A DNA stretch of 64,000 nucleotides from Hordeum vulgare subsp. vulgare (taxonomy: Eukaryota > Streptophyta > Magnoliopsida > Poales > Poaceae), in assembly GCF_904849725.1 (NCBI RefSeq), contig NC_058521.1:347880138-347944137 (forward strand). The letters run 5' to 3'. The first letter of the stretch is position 1. Every line of letters begins with the position of its first letter. Below are positions 10,201-22,150 of this stretch, piece after piece. The position numbers and the translations under genes were made by a program. The notes under the pieces were generated by a model. That model saw only the letters and a list, made by a program, of their open reading frames with translations. It ran no database searches and was not told the origin of the DNA.

Positions 10201-11710
10201 TGTTGGGGAACATTGCATGGTAAACAAAAAATTTCCTACGCACATACAAGATTTGTCCATGGTAATGAGCATCTACGAGAGGAAAGATTGGATCCACATA
10301 CCTCGTAGATTGCTAAGCGGGAAGCGTTAAGAAACGTGCTTGATCTAGTCGAACATCTTCGTGATCCAAATCACAAGCCGTACCGCGATCCAATCACGAT
10401 CCAGTGCCGAACGGACGGCACCTCTGCATTCATCACACGTACATCTCGATGACGATCTCCACCTCCTTGATCCAGCAAGCGAGGGCGGAGAGGTAGACGA
10501 GTTCTCCGGCAGCACAACGGTGCGGTGGCGATGGTGGTGAACTAATCCAGGAGGGCTTCGCCTAGCTCTACCGAACTAATCTAGAGGAGGAAGATGATCT
10601 AGAGAGGAGAGGGTAGCACGTGGCTTTTTAGGTGCTCGGCTTCCCACAAAACCTCCACTATATATAGGAGGAAGGGGTGGGAGCAGGCGCCCTAGGGTGT
10701 TCCCTAGGGCCTTAGCCACCAGCCAAAGAGGTGTAGTCCACCTCCTACAAGGACGTGGGGGCATGGGGGTGGAGTCCTACTCCAAGAACGACTCCTCCCA
10801 CCCTCCACCCTTTCCTCTTGGGCACATGAGCCCCTTATTGGGTCTGCTTCCCAGCCCACCATGGGCTGGTGCGCCACCTCTTGGGCGCATGTGGCCTACA
10901 GGGGTAGGTGGGTCCCTCCCGATGGACCCCCGGAACCCATTCATCCCTCCACGTACACTACCGAAAATACCCGAAATCTTTCCGGTACCCAAATACCACT
11001 TTCCTATATATATATATATAATCACCAAGTTACGCTGCCCATGTGGCCCACTCCGGACGATCGTCGGTATCTACATACCTAGTTCAATCTCGTTACCAGC
11101 AAGTCTCTTTACTCGTTCCGTAATACAGGATCTCGTGGCTAACTATTTAGTCACTTTGCTTGGAAGTTTGTTGTGATACTGTATTACCAAGTGGGCCCCG
11201 AGATCCCTCTCCATCAGACGGAGTGACAAATCCCAGTCTTGATACATGCCAATTCAACAGACACATTCGGAGATACCTGTACAACACCTATATAGTCACC
11301 CAGTTACGTTGCGACCTTTGATGTACACAAGGTACTCCTCCGTGTCAGTGAGTTGCATGATCTCATGGTCATAGGAACACATACTTGACATGTAGAAAAC
11401 AACAGAAATAAACTGTCAAGATCATTTGCTACGTTCATAGTTTGGGTCTTGTCCATCACATCATTCTTCTAATAATGTAATCCCGTTATCAAATGACAAC
11501 TCATGTCTAGGGCCTAGAAACCTTGACCATCTTTGATCAACGAGCTAGTCCTTTAGAGGCTCATTATGGATAGTATATTGTCTATGTATCCAGACATGTA
11601 TTTCGAGTTTCCAATCGATACAATTCTAGCATGGATAATAAACGTTTATCATGAACAAGGAAATATAATAATAACAACTTTATTATTGCATCTACGTCAT
11701 ATTTCCAACA
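10201..11710 (-). repeat. 3' LTR of BARE/Angela-type element (1510 bp)
   Basis: On the minus strand it starts TGTTGGAAATATGACG at 11710 and ends GTTCCCCAACA at 10201, with TG...CA and matching short TGTTGG/CCAACA ends. These termini are characteristic of the BARE/Angela/WIS group. A TATATATATAT stretch near 11005-11020 lies in the promoter area. GGAAG at 10196-10200 is the candidate target duplication; the partner is outside the window. Confidence 0.85.
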
Positions 11711-11722
11711 GTCTCCCACTTG
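11711..11722 (-). other. Polypurine tract of BARE-type element
   Basis: Minus-strand CAAGTGGGAGAC directly abuts the 3' LTR start at 11710. This is the plus-strand priming site position in LTR retroelements. Confidence 0.75.
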
Positions 11723-11760
11723 CACTAGAGTCAATAATCTAGCTCACATCACTATGTGAT

Positions 11761-13810
11761 TTACATTGTAATGAATCTAACACCCATACAGTTGTGGTGT
11801 TGTTCATGTTTCGATCGTCGAAGAGGCTTAGTCAACGGGTCTGCAACATTCAGATCCGTGTGTAGTTTGCAAATACTTATGTCATCCTCCTTGATGTAAT
11901 CATGGATGGAATTGAAGTATCGCTTTATGTGTCTGGTCCGCTTGTGAAACCTTGGTACCTTGGCTAGAACAATGGCACTAGTGTTGTCACAGAACAAACT
12001 CATTGGATCCAGTGCACTGGGCACAACTCCAAGATCTGTCATGAACTCCTTCATCCACACACCTTCTTTAGCCGCCTCCGAGGCAGCTATGTACTCTGCC
12101 TCGCATGAAGAATCATCTACCATGCTTTGCTTGGAACTGTACCAGCTTACGTCCCCCCATTGAGAGTAAATACGGATCCGATTTGAGACTTAGAGTCATG
12201 TGGATCAGTGTCAAAGCTTGCATCGACGTAACCCTTTACGATGAGCTCTTTATCACCTCAATATACGAGAAACATTTCCTTATTCCTTTTCACGTACTTT
12301 AGAATATTGTTGACCATTGTCGAATGTTCCATTCCTGGATCACTTTGAAACCTTCTTGCCGTACTTATGGCAAGGCTGACATCCGGTCTTGCGCACAACA
12401 TTGCATACATGATAGAGCCTATGGCCGAAGCATAAGGGACGACACTCACCTTTTCTCTAACTTCTGCAGTCACTGGGCATTGAGTCTTACTCAACTTCGC
12501 ACCTTGCAGTAAAGGCAAGAACCCTTTCTTGGACTAATCGATTTTGAACTTCTTCAAAACTTTGTCAAGGTATGTGCTTTTTGAAAGTCCTATTAAGCAT
12601 CTTGATTTATCTCTATAGATCTTGATGCCTAATATGAAAGCAGCTTCTCCTAGGTCCTTCATTGAAAAACTCTTATTCAAATATTCTTTTACACATCCCA
12701 AAATTTTGTATTGTTTCCAATCAGCAATATGCCATCCACATGTAATATTAGAAACTTTATAGATACCCCACTCACTTTCTTGTAAATATAGGCTTCTCCA
12801 TAAACTTGTATAAACCCAAAGGCCTTGATCATCTCATCAAAGCGCTGATTCCAACTCCGATATGCTTGCACCAGTCCATAAATGGATCGCTGGAGTTTGC
12901 ATACTTTGTCAGCATTCTCTGGATCGACAAAACCTTCCGGTTGCATCATATACAACTCTTCCTTAAGGGAACCGTTAAGGAACGCAATTTTGACATCCAT
13001 CTGCCAAATTTCATAATTGAAAAATACAACTATTGCTAACATGATTCTATGGACTTAAGCATCGCTATGGGTGAGAAAGTCTCATCGTAATCAACTCCTT
13101 GAACTTGTGAAAAACCCTTTGCCACGAGTTGAGATTTATAGACGGTAATACTATTGTTCGCGTTCATCTTCTTCTTAAAGATTCATTTATTCTGTATGGC
13201 CTTTCGCACTTCAGGTAGTACTTCCAAAGTCCATACTTTGTTTTCATACATGGATGCTATCTCGGATTTCATTGTCTCTAACCATTTGTTGGAATACGGG
13301 CCCACCTGCACTTCTCCATAGCTCGTAGGTTCATTGTTGTCCAACAACATGACTGTTAAGACAGGGTTATCGTACCACTGAGGAGCAGTGCGTGCCCTTG
13401 TCCATCTACGAGGTTCGGTAGCAACTTGATCTGAAGCTCCATGATCATCATCATTAGCTTCCTATTCAATTGATGTAGGCTCCACAGAAACAACTTTCTG
13501 TGTTGCGCTACTTTCTGGTTGAACTAAAGGTTCAACTACCTCATCAATTCTATCTTCCTCCCACTCGATTCTTTTGAGAGAAACTCTTTCTCAAGAAATG
13601 TTCCGCTCCTACCGACAAACACTTTCCCTTTTGATTTGAGATAGAAGGTGTACACAACTGTCTCTTTTGGGTATCCTATGAACACGCATTTCTCCACTTT
13701 GGGTTCCAGCTTTTCTCGCTGAAGATTTTTCACATAAGCATCACATCCCCAAACTTTAAGAAAGGACAACTTTGGTTTCTTGCCAAACCACAGTTAATAT
13801 GGTGTCATCT
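11761..13810 (-). pseudogene. Copia pol fragment: integrase C-terminus, RT and RNase H
   Basis: Three zones are readable. Integrase C-terminal and linker: LSFLKVWGCDAYVKN (13769-13536). RT: WQMDVKIAFLNGSLKEELYM (about 13000) and HVDGILLIGNN (about 12710), where the usual YVDD catalytic box is HVDG. RT thumb/connection: ASAIGSIMYAMLCARPDVS (12518-12258). RNase H: DSSCEAEYIAASEAAKEG and a tail NVADPLTKPL (12123-11761). Frame changes and stops separate them. The catalytic Asp-to-Gly change alone would inactivate RT. The upstream part of integrase continues beyond the inserted element at 15398. Confidence 0.85.
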
Positions 13811-15397
13811 TGCTACCTCTTGAGGTTGCCTTGGTTTTCCCTTAAAAATGAAAGGGTGATGCAGCAAAGTAGATAAGTATTTCCCTTCCTTTGTTGAGAA
13901 CCAATATATCAATCCAGTAGGAGGAACAAACAAGGCTCCAATAGTAGTACCTACACAAATAAGCAAACACTTGCACCCATTGCTATAAAGGGGTTGTCAA
14001 TCCCTTCAGAGTTATTTGCAAGGATGAGATCTTATAGACATAGGTATAAAATATGGATAAATCATAAAGTAAAACTAAAGTAAAAAAATTGTAGCAAAGT
14101 ATTTTTTGGTATTTTTGATTTATAGATCTGAAAATATGATATGGAAAATAGACCTGGGGGCCACAGGTTTCACCAGAGGCATCTCTCATAGAGGAAAATA
14201 ATACGGCGGGTGAACAAATTACTGCCGAGCAATTGATAGAAAAGAAAATAATTATGAAGATATCCAAGGCAATGATTATGCATATAGGCATCATGCCCGT
14301 GTCAAGTAGACCGAAACAATTCTGCATCTACTACTATTACTCCACTCATCGACCGACCTGTGCCTGCATCTAGAGTATTAAGTTCATGAAGAACAGAGTG
14401 ACACATTAAGTAATATGACATGATGTAGAGGGATAAACTCAAGCAATATGATGAAAACCCCATCTTTTTATCCTTGATGGCAACAATATAATACGTGCTT
14501 CGCTACCCCTACTGTCACTGGGTGAGGACATCGCAAGATCGAGCCCAAAACTAAGCACTTCTCCCATTACAAGAATTACCAATGTAGTTGGTCAAACCAA
14601 ACAAATAATTCAAAGAGACTTGCAAAGATATGAAATCATGCATATATCTATTCAGAAGAGACTCAAATAATATTCATGGATAATCTAAACAGAAACTCAC
14701 AATTCATCGGATCTCGACAAAGACACTTCAGAAGAATATTACATCGGATAGATCTCCATGAAGATCATTAAGAACATGGTATTGAAGATCAAAGAGAGAG
14801 AAGAAGCCATCTAGCTACTAGCTATGGACCCGTATGTCTGTGATGAACTACTCACACCACATCAGAGGGGCAATGGAGTTGATATACATGCCCTCCATGA
14901 TCAATTCCCTCTCCGACAGATTCCTGGAAAAGGCTCCCAAATTGGATCTCTCGGCAACAGAGCCTCCCGACGGCGTAAAAGTATTTTGGGGGCTCCTTTT
15001 AGTGATACGGGAATATTTGGGAGTTTATAGGCCAAGAATTAGGGTTAGGAGACCTATAGGGGCCCCACAAGCCAGGGGACACGGCCATCCCCAGGGCATG
15101 CCCATCAGGCTTGTGTCCTCCCGGCAAGTGCCTTGCCCCCTACTCCAAGTCTGTTGCGTGTCTTCTGGTCCAGGAAAAATATTCTCGGAGATTTTATTCC
15201 ATTTGAACTCCGTTTAATATTCCTTATCTGCAATATTCAAAAAGATGGAAAAAACAGAAACTGGCACTAGGCTCTAGATTAATAGGTTAGTCCCAAAAAT
15301 AATATAAAATAACATATAAATGCATGTAAAATATCCAAAACATATAATATAATAGCATGGAACAATCAAAACCTATGGATACGTTGGAGACATATCA
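13811..15397 (-). mobile_element. 1.59-kb TG...CA LTR-like insertion in Copia integrase
   Basis: On the minus strand it begins TGATATGTCTCCAACG at 15397 and ends CAAGAGGTAGCA at 13811. Removing it rejoins the Copia frame (...PSKSFE then TPY...), placing the insertion precisely in integrase. Candidate 5-bp target duplications are CATCT (13806-13810) and CGCCT (15398-15402), three of five matching. No coding domain is present; it looks like a solo LTR or a small non-autonomous element. The half nearest 15397 is duplicated at 24148-24808. Confidence 0.7.
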
Positions 15398-16152
15398 CGC
15401 CTCAAAGGATTTTGATGGTGCCTTATTTAAAGTGAATGGACATGTCTCTAATGCATAACCCTGAAATTATATTGGCGAATCGGCAAGTTACATCATAGAA
15501 CGCACCATATCCAATAAAGTACGATTAAAACATTTGGACGCACCATTACGTTGTGGTGTTCCAGGAGGTGTCAATTGTGAAACAATTCCACATTGTCTTA
15601 AGTGAGTGCCAAACTTATAACTCAGATATTATCCTCCTCGATGAGATTCTAGGAATTTAATCTTCTTATTATGATGATTCTCAACTTCACTCTGAAATTG
15701 CTTGAACTTTCCAAACATTTCAGACTTTTGTTTACTTAAGTAAATATACCCATATCTATTAAAGTCATCAGGGAAGGTAAGAAAATAACGATACCACCGT
15801 GCGCCTTAATACTCATTGAACCGCACAGATTAGTATGCATGATTTCCAACAATTCACTTGCCTGCTCCATTATACCAGAAAATAGGGTCTTAGCCATCTT
15901 GCCCATGAGGCATGGTTCACATGTGTCAAGTGATTCAAAATCAAGTGACTCCAAAAGTCCAGCAACCGGGTGCTTCTTCATGTGTTTTATGCCAATATGA
16001 CCTAAGCGGCGGTCCCGCAAGAAAGTGGTATTATCATTATTAAATTTACATCTTTTGGTTTCAATATTATGCACACGTGTGCTATCACTGGTAAGATTCA
16101 ATAATAATAAACCCTTCACATTGGGTCCATGACCACAAAAGATATTATTCAT
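15398..16152 (-). pseudogene. Copia GAG-pre-integrase and integrase N-terminal part
   Basis: The minus-strand frame 16152-15736 reads from NVKGLLLLNL through RRLGHIGIKHMKK (the H.GH/K pattern of GAG-pre-integrase) and LDTCEPCLMGKMAKT (zinc-binding C..C), then a damaged integrase core. Below 15735 the core continues in other frames. It is homologous to 25563-24809 in the second duplication unit, where QSHRGGEYLS and TPPGTPQRNGV are readable. The frames are broken in both copies. Confidence 0.8.
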
Positions 16153-16580
16153 GTAAATAGAACAACCATTATTCTAGATTTAAATGAGTACCCGTCTTGC
16201 AATAAAGAAGATCCATATATAATATTCCTGCTTAATGCAGGCACTAAATAAGAATTATTCAGGTTCATCACTAATCCCGACGGTAATTGAAGTGCAAGCG
16301 TGCCGATGGTGATCGATTCAACGTTCAAACCATTTCCCACATGCATCGTCACTTCATCCTTCGCCAATCTACGTCTATTCCGTAGTTCCTGCTTTTAGCT
16401 GCAAATCTGAGCAACCGAACCGGTATCAAATACACAAGCACTACAATGAGAGTTGGTGAGGTACACATCAATAACATATATATCATATATAGCGTGTTTG
16501 GTGTTATCCACCTTCTTGTCAGCTAGATATACTTGGGGCAGTTTCCGTTCCACTGACCAGTCCCCTTGCAATGAAAGCAC
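16153..16580 (-). pseudogene. Copia zinc-knuckle remnant and aspartic protease
   Basis: The minus-strand frame from 16580 reads YLADKKVDNTKHAIYDIYVI and then the protease active site VFDTGSVAQICS. A stop follows in this copy; the rest (HVGNGLNVESITIGTLALQL and NIIYGSSLLQDGYSF) continues to 16149. In the second duplication unit (25991-25560) the same region is a single open frame, so this copy acquired its stop after the duplication. The protease would process Gag-Pol. Confidence 0.8.
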
Positions 16581-17105
16581 TCAGTTTCTGGCTTGGGTCC
16601 AGCCTTGGGTTTCTTCACGGGAGACGCAAATGCTTTGCTACTCTTCTTGGAGTTACTGTTCTTGCCGTACCATTTTACTTGAAACTAGTGGTTGTATTGA
16701 CCATCAACACTTGATGTTCCTTCTGAATTTCTGACTCAGTGTTCAGCATCGCAAACAGGTCGACAACTGATTTATTCATCCCTTGCATATTATAGTACAA
16801 CACAAAGCATTTATAGCTAGGTTGCACTTATTGAAGAACTATGTCAGTAAAACTCAGCCAGACTATTGGAATACCCAGACATTTTGAGTATGTGTTCACT
16901 GACAGACCCGTTCTCCTCCATCTTGCAAGCATAAAACTTATCGCAGGTCTCATACCTCTCGATCCGGGCATTCTTCTCAAAGATAAACTTCAACTCCTGG
17001 AACATCTCATATGCTCCATAACATTGAGAATGTCTTCGAAGTCCGGGTTCTAAGCCATACAATATTGCCCATTGAACTATTGAGTAGTCATCAGAGTGCG
17101 CCTAC
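16581..17105 (-). pseudogene. Copia gag (UBN2-type), cut by gypsy insertion
   Basis: The minus-strand frame 17062-16844 reads YGLEPGLRRHSQCYGAYEMF and ILKMSGYSNSLAE, typical of BARE-type capsid protein. The reading frame is cut at 17105/17106 by the gypsy 5' LTR. A 26-bp deletion near 16845 relative to the second unit (26274-26300) removes the segment after SNSLAE. Confidence 0.8.
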
Positions 17106-17669
17106 TGATGGGGATATGTACCTAGGGTAGGGTCACATGCCTAGCCTAGGTGTCCTACCTAAGGGTACCTCATTATTAACTTGAAGGTCACAAGGAAGAT
17201 TCCGACTGGATATCCATGGTGTGTAAGTCATTCGGTAAGCAATGGAGTATGTTCCCCTTCACTCGACAACCAACTTCCACTCGGAAGAAACCATTCGACG
17301 CAGAAGTCCAGAAGCCACTCAAGGGAGGCCAATAGGCGAGCGTTCGGCTTGTCATCATGAATTGCATTAATTACACACATTATCAGTAACGTACACCTTT
17401 AAACTCTATTGGTCGAACCCTTAGATGTTGGGCCTTGATGAGGGGTAGCGCACTCTATATAAGACACCCCTCCCCTCTGGCACAAGCGTTCGCACCCCGT
17501 GTAATACACATTCCACACTGCAAGAGCTCCTGAGCAGTGAGACGTAGGGTTGTTACCTCTACGAGAGGGGCCTAAACTCATACATCTTGCGTACAAGCTT
17601 GTCGTAGCTAGGACTCTGCCCTCTCCTTTCATACCCTACACCTCTACTGTCAGGTTCATTCCCACGACA
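17106..17669 (+). repeat. 5' LTR of gypsy copy 1 (564 bp)
   Basis: TGATGGGGATATGTACC...CCCACGACA with TG...CA ends, followed by a primer-binding-like GTTGGCACCCACCGTGGGG. CACTCTATATAAGAC (17451-17465) supplies a TATA box. Confidence 0.9.
17454..17463 (+). promoter_or_regulatory. TATA box of gypsy 5' LTR (copy 1)
   Basis: CTATATAAG lies 350 bp into the LTR with a leader of about 200 bp to the LTR end. The same site in the 3' LTR was the target of CACTA C. Confidence 0.6.
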
Positions 17670-17670
17670 G

Positions 17671-17687
17671 TTGGCACCCACCGTGGG
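17671..17687 (+). other. Primer-binding site, gypsy copy 1
   Basis: TTGGCACCCACCGTGGG follows the LTR end by one base. TGGCGCCCACCGTGGGG is a common primer-site form in Triticeae gypsy elements; this copy has an A in place of the G. Confidence 0.6.
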
Positions 17688-17734
17688 GAAAGCGTCTAAG
17701 CGACTTCCGGGAAGTTTGCAATCTTCATTCGTCT

Positions 17735-19568
17735 CATGTCTTCCGGATGCGATTCGTTTCGTAGCCGCGAGATCCATTTCGGCGCGCTCATCTTTGTCGC
17801 CGATGACTCGGCATGGCTTCAGGAGGCACCTCTCGACATCGAGGCGCTCCCAATCTGCGGGGCAACGCACTTCCGTTTAAGCTCCTACAGTGTACTTCTC
17901 AGGCAGTCATCGACTTTGTCATCGACCTTTCGCTCCATTGTTCCTCGTCACAAGTGATCCGATTGCTCACGACTTCTGCAATGGGTCAAGCAACCAGTGG
18001 CTCACCAGGCGTCATCTCCGCCATCTCCGCAGGTAGCTGCCATCGAGCCTGTTGAACCTCTCTGGAGCCGGATCCACTCGGCGTCAGATCAGTATGATGT
18101 TCGTTCCAAGTGCGAGAGCTGCAATCCAGCAGTGGAGGTCTTCATGGCGGGTTCTATGGAGAGCCCACCCTGGTTCGGTCGCGGCGAACGCAAAGTCGGT
18201 GAATCTTCGACTGGACATACCCGTCATCGTCCTCCAACTTCTAGTCGACATCAGCGATAACTCTTCTTGAGTGGACGACAGGACAACATTGAAGTATATC
18301 GTACTCCAGTACTAAATGTTCCAGCCGCCGCAAACATAGCAGATTCTATTCAGCCATCAAACTCAGAGGCTGGTAGAGGCTTAGAAGAGATTCGTACTTT
18401 GCTTCAACCAGCGGAGCAACAAAACTCAGTTGTATCATAGTTGCTCAATAGGTTGCACAGTAATTCACCCAGAGGAGATACAGTTCGTTCAGTTTACGGT
18501 CCAGGGTCACCCTAACGTCGCAGAGACGGAGGTTACCGAGAGAATCAACACAAAGGTCACGGGCGGAATCAGTTCGCACCCCGTTATCACTATGATGACC
18601 ACCATTTGGTGCACTCTCCTCTGAGGAGTGGTACATATGTGTATGTGTCCCGACACTACGACGACAGGCGCCCGTTTGGTGATGATCACAGTCTGGGATT
18701 TGATGCAAGAAATGTACTGATGCAGAGGAGGATCGACAAGGGTAGAGCTCACAGAGATAGTTTCGACAATGATCGTCTAAGTGGAAGAGGTACTGCAGTT
18801 TTTGGTCCCGAGTGCTTCAGTAGAGCATTCCGTTCTGCTGATATTTCCCCCATCTTCAGGTTGGCGGCTGGAATAAGTAAGTTCACATGAGAATCCAAGC
18901 CTGACACATGGCTTGACGACTACCGAGTGGCTGTGTAAATTGGTGGAGGTAATGACAGTGTCGCCATGAAGGATTTGCCTCTGATGTTGGATGGTTTGGC
19001 CAGGGCGTGGCTGAATCACTTGGCTCCTTCTAGCATCTAGTGCTGGGAAGATCTCGCCCAACTGTTCATCCAAACTATCGAAGGCACGTGCAAGCGTCTT
19101 GCTGGTTTGCCCGAGTTGCAGTTTTGGGTGCAGAAGTTGAATGAATCTTTGAGAGATTATATTCAGTGGTGGACAACCCTTCATCACACGGTGGAGAATG
19201 TTTCTGAGAATCTGGCAGACTGTGCCTTAAAAGCTGGTGTCAGATACAGAGAGCTGTATTTGAAGTTCAGCTGTATAGGCGACATGTCCATGAGAAAGAT
19301 GATGGAGATTGATGCCCGATACACCAATGGTGAAGAAGAAGACCGCATCCGTAACGGTAAAGGTAAAGGAGTCGACAACGATGCTGGTGGCAATTCCAAT
19401 CAGAAGCAGAAGCGCAAGGCTGATGGTTCCACTTTGGCAGAAGCAGTCGCCCTGGATCAGTCAGATATTTTGGATCAACCGTGTGTACTCCACACGAAGA
19501 AATATGAAGATGGCAATTTGATATTGCCCAATCACACCACTCGTCAGTTTAGGCTTTTGATCCCATAG
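17735..19568 (+). pseudogene. gypsy gag, copy 1
   Basis: The N-terminal part (about 17735-18440) is low-complexity and broken. The capsid-like part reads DGLARAWLNHLAP (about 18990) and LPELQFWVQKLNESLRDYIQ (19107-19170), then RKMMEIDARYTNG and a Lys-rich linker, ending DQPCVLHTKKYEDGN and NHTTRQFRLL. A stop (GTGTAAATT, about 18937) interrupts VAV and IGGGND in both copies. A 60-bp segment coding a Lys/Gly-rich stretch present in copy 2 (about 28888-28947) is missing here near 19451. Confidence 0.8.
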
Positions 19569-20258
19569 TTTAAAGAGGATCAGTCGAGTGGAAAGGATCC
19601 TGAAAAGGAGAATGACGAAGAGAAAGATGATTTCCCAGAAGTTCAAGAAACCCTCATCATTTTTTCTGACGTGGAGAGTAGAAGTCGATTCAAGGTCATT
19701 ATCAGAGAGATCAACATGGCCGTGCCCACCACAACCACATAATTCAAGTGGTTGCAGACCCTCATAACCTTCGATCAGTCAGACCACCCTGCTCATATTG
19801 CTACTCCTCGTAGACAAGCTCTGGTGGTTGATCCAGTTGTGCAAGGTGTTCGGCTCCGCAAAGTTCTGATGGATGGAGGAAGCGGGTTGGATATTATGTA
19901 TGCGGAGACTCTTAAAGGGACGGGCATTCTGATGTTCCTCCTCAGTGACAGCAATATGCAGTTCCATGGAGTCATTGCTGGAAAAAAGGCCAAGTCACTC
20001 GGCGAGATTGCGTTGGACGTCGTTTTCGTTTCCTACAAAAACTTTCGCAAGGAGAAGTTGACATTCGAGGTGGTGGATTTCCAGAGTGCATATCATGCCA
20101 TCCTTGGTCGTCCAGCCTATGCTCGTTTCATGGCCTATCCATGTTATGTGTATCTGAAGATGAAGATGTCAGGGCCCAAGGGAGTCATCACAGTCACAGG
20201 CAATCGAGACACAGCCGAAGAGTGCTTGCAACAAGGCTCTAAGATTCCTGATCAATAG
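19569..20258 (+). pseudogene. gypsy aspartic protease, copy 1
   Basis: The frame 19752-20258 contains LMDGGSGLDIMYAETLKG (about 19867), the D-G-G/S protease active-site region of Tat elements, then FEVVDFQSAYHAILGRPAYA, the conserved flap/second-turn region. The protease would cut Gag-Pol into mature proteins. This stretch is open in copy 1 but stops early in copy 2 (TAA at 29643-29645). Confidence 0.85.
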
Positions 20259-21327
20259 ATGGTTGTGGTCGAACTTGAGGAATATCGGAAGAATGCTGAC
20301 CCTGCTGACCTGATGCGCTCCAAGAAGCCCGCTTCTGAGTCCGCTTTTCAGTCGACAGGTGAAGTGAAACCAGTGAACATCCACCCGACAGATCCTAATG
20401 CTGCTCTGACCAACATCTCCACAACGCTCGACAACAAATAGGAAGTCGAGCTCATCCAATTCCTCCGTGAGAACTGGGACATGTTTGCATGCAAGCCTGC
20501 TGACATGCCGGGTGTACCTAGGGAACTGGCTGAGCACCGATTGAGAGTGGATCTGAAGGCAAAGCGTGTCAAGGAGCATTTGCGTCGGTCTATAGCAGAA
20601 AATAGAAAATGAATCAGTGAGGAGGTGGCGTGACTCTTGGAGGTGAAGTTCATACGCGAGGTCTACCACTCCGAGTGGCTCGTGAATGTCATCATGGTCC
20701 CCAAGAAGGACAAGTCCCTTCATATCTGTATCGATTTCAAGAATATTAATAAGGGATGCCCGAAAGATCACTTTCTGCTCCCCCACATTGATCAAATTGT
20801 CGATGCGACTGCGGGGTGTGAGCGTTTATCTTTTCTTGATGCTTATTCTGGCTACCATCAGATCCGTCTGTTTGGACCAGAAAAAAAACCGCCTTCATCA
20901 CTCCTCTCGGGTGTTTCTGTTATATCACCATGCCTTTTGGTTTGAAGAATGTTGGTGCCACTTTAATGTGTATGATCTAGAAGTGCCTGCTTGATCAATT
21001 CATTTGGAACGTCGAAGCATACATGGATGATATTGTGGTGAAGTCTTGCGAAGGTTCTGACCCGCTGACTGACCTGGCTGAGACATTCGCCCACCTGAGG
21101 AAGTTCAACATCAAAGAATCCAACTAAGTGCACTTTTGGAGTCCCTGGCGGCAAGTTACTCAGTTTCCACATGTGGGATCGATGTCAACCCCGAGAAGAT
21201 CGGCGCCATCATCCGGATGCAAAGCCCTGTGTGGGTGCACGATGTCCATAGGCTCATAGGCTGTCTAGCGGCGTTGAGTCGGTTCATCTCTCGTCTCGGT
21301 TAGAAGGCATTTCCTTTATACCGACTC
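20259..21327 (+). pseudogene. gypsy reverse transcriptase, copy 1
   Basis: The RT block is readable in pieces: VNVIMVPKKDKSLHICIDFK, FLDAYSGYHQIRLFGPE, a frameshift in the A-rich run near 20885, then EAYMDDIVVKS (YMDD catalytic box, about 21018). A stop after NRK (TGA, about 20609) and one after FNIKESN (TAA, about 21125) are shared with copy 2, so they predate the duplication. A further stop after ISEEVA (about 20630) is private to copy 1. The core catalytic box survives but the frame does not. Confidence 0.85.
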
Positions 21328-22150
21328 ATGAAAAAATATGATGTGTTCGAGTGGAATGACAAGGAAGAAGTAGCGTTTGTCGAGCTAAAAGCCCTGCTTT
21401 CCACCCAGCCGGTGCTTGCTGCTCCGCACAGCAAAGAACGCCTGCTCTTATACATCGCAGCTACTAATCAAGTTGTCAACACGGTGCTGACCGTCGAGCT
21501 AGAAGAAGAAGGCAAAGCTTACAGGGTCCAACGCCGAGTCTATTACATTTCTGAAGTATTGACCCCTTCGAAGCAAAGCTATCCTCATTACCTGAAGCTC
21601 CTTTATGGAATATATTTATCAGCGAAGAAGATGGTGCATTACTTTCAAGATCATTCGATATTAGTCGTCAGTGATGCCCCATTGTCAGAGATTTTTAACA
21701 ATTGGGACGCTTCGGGTCATGTGGCTAAGTGGGCCATCGAGCTGTTATATTTTGACATCAAGTTCGAGGCAAGGAAAGAAATCAAGTCTCAAGCCCTTGC
21801 TGATTTCATGGCCGAGTGGGTAGAACAATAGGAGCCAGCTCAAATTCACTCGGCACATTGGACTATGTTCTTTGATGGCTCCAAAATGTTGAATGGGTTC
21901 GGAGCTCGTGTGGTATTGGTGTCCCCAAAATGCGACAAGATAAACTATGTTCTACAGATTCATTTTGATACCTCCAACAATGAGGCTGAATATGAAGCCC
22001 CCTCTACGGGTTGCGTATGGCCATCTCACTCGGCGTCGGACGCCTGGTGGTATACGGCGACTCAGATCTGGTGGTCAATCAAGTGATGAAGTAATGGGAT
22101 GTCAGAAACCCCGCCATGACTGCATATTGTCACATGGTAATGAAGCTTGA
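21328..22150 (+). pseudogene. gypsy RNase H and archaeal-type RNase H, copy 1
   Basis: The first RNase H and connection domain is the open frame 21328-21831 (YYISEVLTPSKQSYPHYLKL, DFMAEWVEQ). The second starts MFFDGSKMLNGFGARVVLVS (21865) with NNEAEYEA, then shifts frame before GDSDLVV. Two RNase H domains in tandem are a hallmark of the Tat lineage. The stop between them (TAG, about 21830) is shared with copy 2. Confidence 0.8.

Larger units (their letters stand above)
10201..17105 (-). mobile_element. BARE/Angela-type Copia retrotransposon (minus strand, interrupted)
   Basis: Reading on the minus strand from 17105 down: gag (UBN2-type), zinc-knuckle remnant, aspartic protease, GAG-pre-integrase, integrase, RT and RNase H, then a polypurine tract and 3' LTR. 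The order protease-integrase-RT-RNase H is that of Copia. It is split at 13811-15397 by a TG...CA element and at 17106 by the gypsy element; its 5' LTR must lie beyond the window. Many stops and frame changes make it non-functional. Part of it (15398-17105) is duplicated at 24809-26542. Confidence 0.85.

Noticed and set aside
20169..20795. 208-codon minus-strand ORF
   Set aside because: It lies exactly opposite the gypsy protease-RT region and has no recognisable domain; the copy in unit 2 (30293-29868) is shorter and broken.
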